Assembly: GCA_030043395.1 (NCBI GenBank)
Contig: JASHXW010000518.1
Span: 1 to 8,905, forward strand
Direction of reading: 5' to 3'
Source: Streptosporangiaceae bacterium
GTDB taxonomy: Bacteria; Actinomycetota; Actinomycetes; Streptosporangiales; Streptosporangiaceae
Length of the DNA: 8,905 bases
The position numbers were made by a program, and so were the translations under genes. Shown one piece after another: positions 5,815 to 8,905 of this stretch (its first letter is position 1; the number at the start of each line of letters is the position of its first letter). The notes below the pieces were generated by a model that did not search any database, was not told where the DNA came from, and worked only from the letters and a program-made list of their open reading frames with translations.

Positions 5815-6726
5815 CTAGCCGATCACGAACCAGCCCACTGGCAGGCTGCTGGTGGCCTTGGCGGTGAGCGTGATCGTGAACTTCCCGGCGGCGGCTTCCG
5901 CTCCGGCGATGGACACCGAGCCCTGCGGCTTCTGGATCGTGGCAAGGACCACGCTGCTGGACGTCAGGCCCGCGACCTCGACCGTGACGGTCTTTGATCC
6001 GCTCGGGACAGTGGCGACGCCGCTGTTGCTGAACTCAGCCTTCCCGGAAACCTTGAGCGCAACGCCCTCGCCGCTGGTGACCACGGCCGCGGTGCCGTGC
6101 ACCGACTGCGCGAACAGCCCCATGCCACCGCTCTTGGCCACGTCCACGCCTTTGAGCGCCGCCTTGTTCGCAGTGCTCGAATGGCCGGAGACTCCGTTGC
6201 CGTGGTAGGAGAAGCCGAGTACGCCATCGCCATCATTGGACTGGCCGTAGACGCCTTGCGACAGTGTCGAATTGCTGAAATCAAGGCCACGGGTGCCACT
6301 CGCGCCAGCAGTGTAGCTGTTGCCGATGACGCCGCAGAAGTGCGTCGAACTGCCGAAGACTCCGGCACCATAACCGGAGTGACCCCAGACTCCGAATCCG
6401 TGACCGGCGCGCGAGGTGGTGTCGTCGAATCCGGTGACTCCGGCCTGGCCCTTTTTCGCGGTGCGGCCCAGGAGGCCGGTGCCGTCGCTCGAGCTGATCT
6501 CCGTCGTCGTCCTCGACCTGTTGGACTTGCCAAGCTGCACGGCCGAGCCACTGGCCGGCGCGGCGCTGGCCATGCCGTCGCCGACCATGCTGGCTGCTAC
6601 TCCGGCACCGCCAGCCGCCGCGCCCAGCATGAGCGCCCGCCGCCCGTACCGCTTGGCCGGAGTCCTTACCGCAGATACATCGTCGGCGCTCGACTCGGTC
6701 GCGGGCCGTTCCTTCTGGTCGCTCAT
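5815..6726 (-). CDS. Tat-exported glycine-rich beta-repeat protein, 303 aa (paralog of the next gene)
   Basis: A predicted exported protein of unknown function. Residues 1-25 are a polar lead. Twin arginines in YGRRALMLG (27-35) are followed by an Ala/Gly-rich hydrophobic stretch, and A-S-A near 53-55 is a likely signal peptidase site. The mature N-terminus has SAVQLGKSN (61-69). Residues about 108-225 are glycine-rich repeats of the form G-x-G-V-x-G-x-S, for example GVWGHS (112-117), GVFGSS (122-127), GVIGNS (132-137), GVYGQS (158-163), GVLGFS (168-173) and GVSGHS (178-183), spaced about ten residues and suggesting a beta-solenoid. The C-terminal domain, about 226-303, is beta-rich: SGKAEFSNSGVATVPSG (227-243), VLATIQKPQG (260-269), VGWFVIG (297-303). 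One Cys (131). GGAAGG-like purine-rich GGAAGG lies nine bases before the ATG. It shares domain order and end motifs with the upstream gene, so the two are tandem duplicates. Confidence 0.75.
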   Translation of the reverse strand: MSDQKERPATESSADDVSAVRTPAKRYGRRALMLGAAAGGAGVAASMVGDGMASAAPASGSAVQLGKSNRSRTTTEISSSDGTGLLGRTAKKGQAGVTGFDDTTSRAGHGFGVWGHSGYGAGVFGSSTHFCGVIGNSYTAGASGTRGLDFSNSTLSQGVYGQSNDGDGVLGFSYHGNGVSGHSSTANKAALKGVDVAKSGGMGLFAQSVHGTAAVVTSGEGVALKVSGKAEFSNSGVATVPSGSKTVTVEVAGLTSSSVVLATIQKPQGSVSIAGAEAAAGKFTITLTAKATSSLPVGWFVIG

Positions 6727-6795
6727 GACGTTCTGCCTTCCGATCTGCTGAGGAGTTGGTCGTGTTCCTGCATACCGGGGCTAACCATATTGGCG

Positions 6796-7587
6796 CTAAG
6801 CGAGCAGCATCCACCCCACTCGCAGCTCGCCCGAGGTCTTTTTGCTGAACGTGAGGGTGAATCCTCCGGTGCCTGGCTGCGCGCCTTCGATGAACAAGCC
6901 GCTCTGCGGTGTCTGGATCGTAGCCAGCACGATGCTTGCCGCGGTGACGCCCGCAAAGCTGTGCGTGATTGACTGCTGGCCGGACGGCACGACTATCACG
7001 CCGCTGTTGGTGAACCTGGCCTTTCCGTTCACCTGGAGCGCGATGCCATGCTCGCTGCTGCAGTGCACGCCAGTTCCGTGCTGGCTGCTGCCCCAGACTG
7101 CCTTGCCCTTGTCGGACTGGCCGAAGACGCCTGTGCCAGTGCCATTGGCGTCGATCCCTGATGCACCGATCTTGCCGGGACCGTTGGTCTGCCCGACGAC
7201 GCCGTTCCCGTTGTCGCCAATTCCCAGGATCCCGGTGCCATGCGAGGACACGCCGTAGACGCCGTGACCGCCAGTTGACGAGCTCACGTCGACGCCGTTG
7301 ATGCCAGCGTGATTGGCTGCGGACGTCTGGGCCTTCAGTCCGTCTCCGCCCTTGGTGAGGATCTGCGTTGTGGCACTCGAGGAGTTGCTCTTGCCGAGCT
7401 GCACCGCTGACGAGCTATCCGGCGCGGCTTCCGCCGCCCCGCCGCCCGCCAGCGTGGCGGCTAGGCCAGCGCCGGTCGTGGCCGCCCCCAGCATGAGTGC
7501 CCGGCGCCCGTACTTTCGCGCAGCCGAGCGTGCCTCGCCGCCTGCTGCTGGCTGGGTCGCGGGTGCCTGCTCCGATTGGTCGCTCAT
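6796..7587 (-). CDS. Tat-exported glycine-rich beta-repeat protein, 263 aa (paralog of the preceding gene)
   Basis: Same architecture as its neighbour, 69 bp downstream on the same strand. It has a polar lead beginning MSDQ, twin arginines in KYGRRALMLG (25-34), an Ala/Gly-rich hydrophobic core, and a likely cleavage near A-E-A (52-54). Then come SAVQLGKSN (60-68), a glycine-rich repeat region at about 105-182 (GVYGVS 109-114, GVVGQT 129-134, GVFGQS 153-158, AVWGSS 163-168), and a C-terminal beta domain at about 183-263. That domain contains NGKARFTNSG (187-196), VLATIQTPQ (220-228) and VGWMLLA (257-263). It has fewer repeats than the neighbour, which accounts for most of the 40-residue length difference. 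The frame is open to 7647, but the ATG at 7587 has GGTGGAGA just upstream and the extra 20 residues would hide the signal, so 7587 is the start. Probably secreted or surface-attached; function unknown. Confidence 0.75.
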   Translation of the reverse strand: MSDQSEQAPATQPAAGGEARSAARKYGRRALMLGAATTGAGLAATLAGGGAAEAAPDSSSAVQLGKSNSSSATTQILTKGGDGLKAQTSAANHAGINGVDVSSSTGGHGVYGVSSHGTGILGIGDNGNGVVGQTNGPGKIGASGIDANGTGTGVFGQSDKGKAVWGSSQHGTGVHCSSEHGIALQVNGKARFTNSGVIVVPSGQQSITHSFAGVTAASIVLATIQTPQSGLFIEGAQPGTGGFTLTFSKKTSGELRVGWMLLA

Positions 7588-7649
7588 GATGTCTCCACCT
7601 TCCCTGGCGTGTGATCCGGTGCTGAACCAGATATCCGGCAACGGCACCG

Positions 7650-7679
7650 CCTATGCATATCACCGGCAACTCGCGTCAA
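7650..7679 (-). promoter_or_regulatory. Candidate promoter for the Tat-protein pair
   Basis: On the minus strand, TTGACG (7679-7674) is followed after 18 bp by CATAGG (7655-7650), about 63 bp before the start codon at 7587. The -35 is good; the -10 is poor, matching the consensus at only a few positions. No other promoter is obvious for the pair, and the 69-bp gap between them suggests co-transcription. Confidence 0.35.
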
Positions 7680-7932
7680 GTCGGACGTCGTGTTTCGAGA
7701 TCGTAGAGCACGAGTTGCCAGGCCGTCCGTTCAATCGCGCCACATCCAGGATCTGTGAGCATGTCGTTCAGCGGCTGATGACCTGGTCACTGCCAGGCTC
7801 AGGACCACATCGAAGCCTTTACCTGAGAGCGAAGTGGCCCTCAGCCGGCAGTTCCTGGTTCAGCGCACCGAGATCCCAGTCTCCGGAGTACGCGCCAGCA
7901 TGATGTGACTTCACCAGGCTCAGATATCAATT

Positions 7933-7979
7933 CCCGCACCGCAAGCCGCGCGGCTTCAGCCGCAGCCGTCATGTGCGGG
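7933..7979 (-). terminator. Nested inverted repeats just after the amidohydrolase stop
   Basis: CCCGCAC (7933-7939) and GTGCGGG (7973-7979) form a perfect 7-bp outer stem. Inside are the 14-bp palindrome AAGCCGCGCGGCTT (7943-7956) and an alternative hairpin, GCGGC-TTCA-GCCGC (7950-7963). The cluster begins 17 bases after the amidohydrolase stop on the minus strand, the right place for a terminator. There is no T-tract, as is common for high-GC actinobacterial terminators. Confidence 0.45.
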
Positions 7980-7996
7980 TCGGACCTCTCGCCCAG

Positions 7997-8905
7997 TTAT
8001 CCGATGCGGAGCAGATCGTTGGCGTTCTGGTCGAGGATGGCCCGGGCGTCGGCTGGGTCGATCTGGTGGTCGTTGATGAAGTCGACCGCACGGACGAAAG
8101 TCTCGCCGTTCTCGTAGGGGAAGTCGGTTCCAAGCAGGAGCCGTTCCGCGCCGAATGAATCGATCGCGCAGCGCAGAGCGGGCACGTGCCCGTGCCCGAC
8201 GGTGTCGTACCACATTCGTCGCGCGGCCACGGAGGGCGTCTCAGGTGTCTCCGGTGCCTCCCAGCGATACTGGTCATCGGCTCGCTGAAGCAGCATCGGA
8301 AGCGCCCCGCCGAGGTGTGAGTTGATGATCTTCATGTTCGGGTAGCGAGCCGGGATGCCGTGCGTGATCAGCTGCATGATCGAGATCGTGTCCTCAACCG
8401 GTGCGCCAACCATCCAGGTCAGATGATGGTCGCGGATCAGCGGCGTGCACGCGCTGTTGCCCGCCGGGTGCAAATAGAGCACAGTGCTTCCATTCCCCAG
8501 CTCGGCAAGGATCGGCTCGAATTCCTGCTCGACGAGCGCTCGCCCCAGAATGGTGGTGTTCAAGGCCACGCCAGCCATGCCCAGGTCGTGCAGAGCTCGT
8601 CGCATCTCACCGATCGCCTCGTCAACATGCGGCATCGGCAGCGCGGCGAAGGCGCGGAACCGATCTGGATGACTCCGGACCAACTGGGCGTACTGGTCGT
8701 TGACAAACCGGGCCGCCGCGGTCGCCTTCTCCCTGTCATTGCTGTACGGCACCTGCGGACAGGCAGACAGCACCTGTATCTCGACGCCCGCCTGGTCCAT
8801 CAGCCGAAGCCTGGCTTCCAGCTCGCTGCCACTCCCGGCGCCGATGCCGCGCGCTGCGTCCGCGTCGGCCTTGCCCAGGTCTGCCAGCAGGTCGAGATAG
8901 TCTTC
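7997..8905 (-). CDS. Amidohydrolase family 2 (ACMSD-like) metalloenzyme, 5' partial
   Basis: A TIM-barrel metal-dependent hydrolase or decarboxylase of the group containing ACMSD and gamma-resorcylate decarboxylase. An internal Met lies at 8800, but the frame stays open to the edge and the extra residues (EDYLDLLADLG then LEARLRLMDQAG) are typical family sequence, so the start, with the expected N-terminal HxH metal motif, is beyond the window. Numbering from the Met at 8800, visible landmarks are QVLSACPQVPY (9-19), RFRAFAALPMPHVDEA (47-62), a His-Pro in VLYLHPAGN, NSHLGGALPML (metal-site His) and GTDFPYEN (the conserved Asp near the C-terminus). Reactions in the family are hydrolysis or non-oxidative decarboxylation of aromatic or related acids; the substrate cannot be told. 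The gene ends at TAA 7997-7999 and is followed by a likely terminator, so it is probably transcribed apart from the Tat pair. Confidence 0.87.
   Translation of the reverse strand, partial: EDYLDLLADLGKADADAARGIGAGSGSELEARLRLMDQAGVEIQVLSACPQVPYSNDREKATAAARFVNDQYAQLVRSHPDRFRAFAALPMPHVDEAIGEMRRALHDLGMAGVALNTTILGRALVEQEFEPILAELGNGSTVLYLHPAGNSACTPLIRDHHLTWMVGAPVEDTISIMQLITHGIPARYPNMKIINSHLGGALPMLLQRADDQYRWEAPETPETPSVAARRMWYDTVGHGHVPALRCAIDSFGAERLLLGTDFPYENGETFVRAVDFINDHQIDPADARAILDQNANDLLRIG

Larger units (their letters stand above)
7588..7996. other. Intergenic region of about 410 bp with no convincing gene
   Basis: Between the amidohydrolase stop and the Tat-gene start (both minus strand) I find no convincing gene and no tRNA-like or rRNA-like element. 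The Tat-gene end holds a possible promoter with paired CCGGCAAC repeats. The middle holds a small hairpin, CCTGG (7782-7786) with CCAGG (7793-7797). The amidohydrolase end holds a cluster of inverted repeats. The rest, roughly 7690-7780 and 7800-7930, shows nothing I can name. Confidence 0.6.

Noticed and set aside
6097..6972. Plus-strand open frame of 291 residues
   Set aside because: It runs antisense across the two Tat genes and their gap; the opposite strand carries clear signal peptides, repeats and paralogy.
7313..7903. Plus-strand open frame of 196 residues entering the intergenic region
   Set aside because: Its first half is antisense to a Tat gene, and the remainder has no RBS, motif or domain signal.

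Overview
The window is high-GC DNA with G/C-rich third codon positions, several GTG starts and short intergenic gaps. It also carries an Mtb-like RmlC, Tat-exported proteins and a leaderless-looking MerR promoter. Together these point to an actinomycete (Actinomycetota), probably a soil-type genus; nothing here fixes the genus.

Layout, left to right. (1) An acyl-CoA dehydrogenase-fold flavoprotein, cut by the left edge, with an odd Arg-rich block in its middle (3-1226, +). (2) A sugar-linked cassette on the same strand: a GT-B-type glycosyltransferase (1270-2217), overlapping by 4 bp a 393-residue protein built almost wholly from about fifteen 26-residue LRV/HEAT-like repeats (2214-3395), then a dTDP-4-dehydrorhamnose 3,5-epimerase, rmlC (3489-4094). 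(3) A divergent pair: a VOC/glyoxalase-fold protein (4156-4572, -) and a MerR-family regulator with a GyrI-like ligand-binding domain (4683-5525, +). Between them is a 19-bp near-perfect palindrome inside a 20-bp -35/-10 spacer, the classic MerR operator arrangement. (4) A small Arg-rich helical protein (5601-5798, +). (5) Two tandem paralogous Tat-signal proteins on the minus strand (5815-6726 and 6796-7587), each with a glycine-rich GVxGxS beta-repeat region and a shared C-terminal beta domain. (6) A gene-poor stretch of about 410 bp holding a possible promoter and a hairpin cluster. (7) An amidohydrolase-2/ACMSD-like metalloenzyme running off the right edge (7997-8905, -).

How they may work together: the glycosyltransferase and RmlC suggest deoxysugar (rhamnose-type) activation and transfer, with the repeat protein perhaps a scaffold made stoichiometrically with the transferase through translational coupling. 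The MerR/VOC pair looks like a small-molecule sensor with its effector. The Tat pair probably makes extracellular or surface repeat proteins of unknown role. These are inferences from domain content and order. The strongest candidates for undescribed biology are the coupled transferase/26-mer repeat protein and the tandem Tat beta-repeat proteins.
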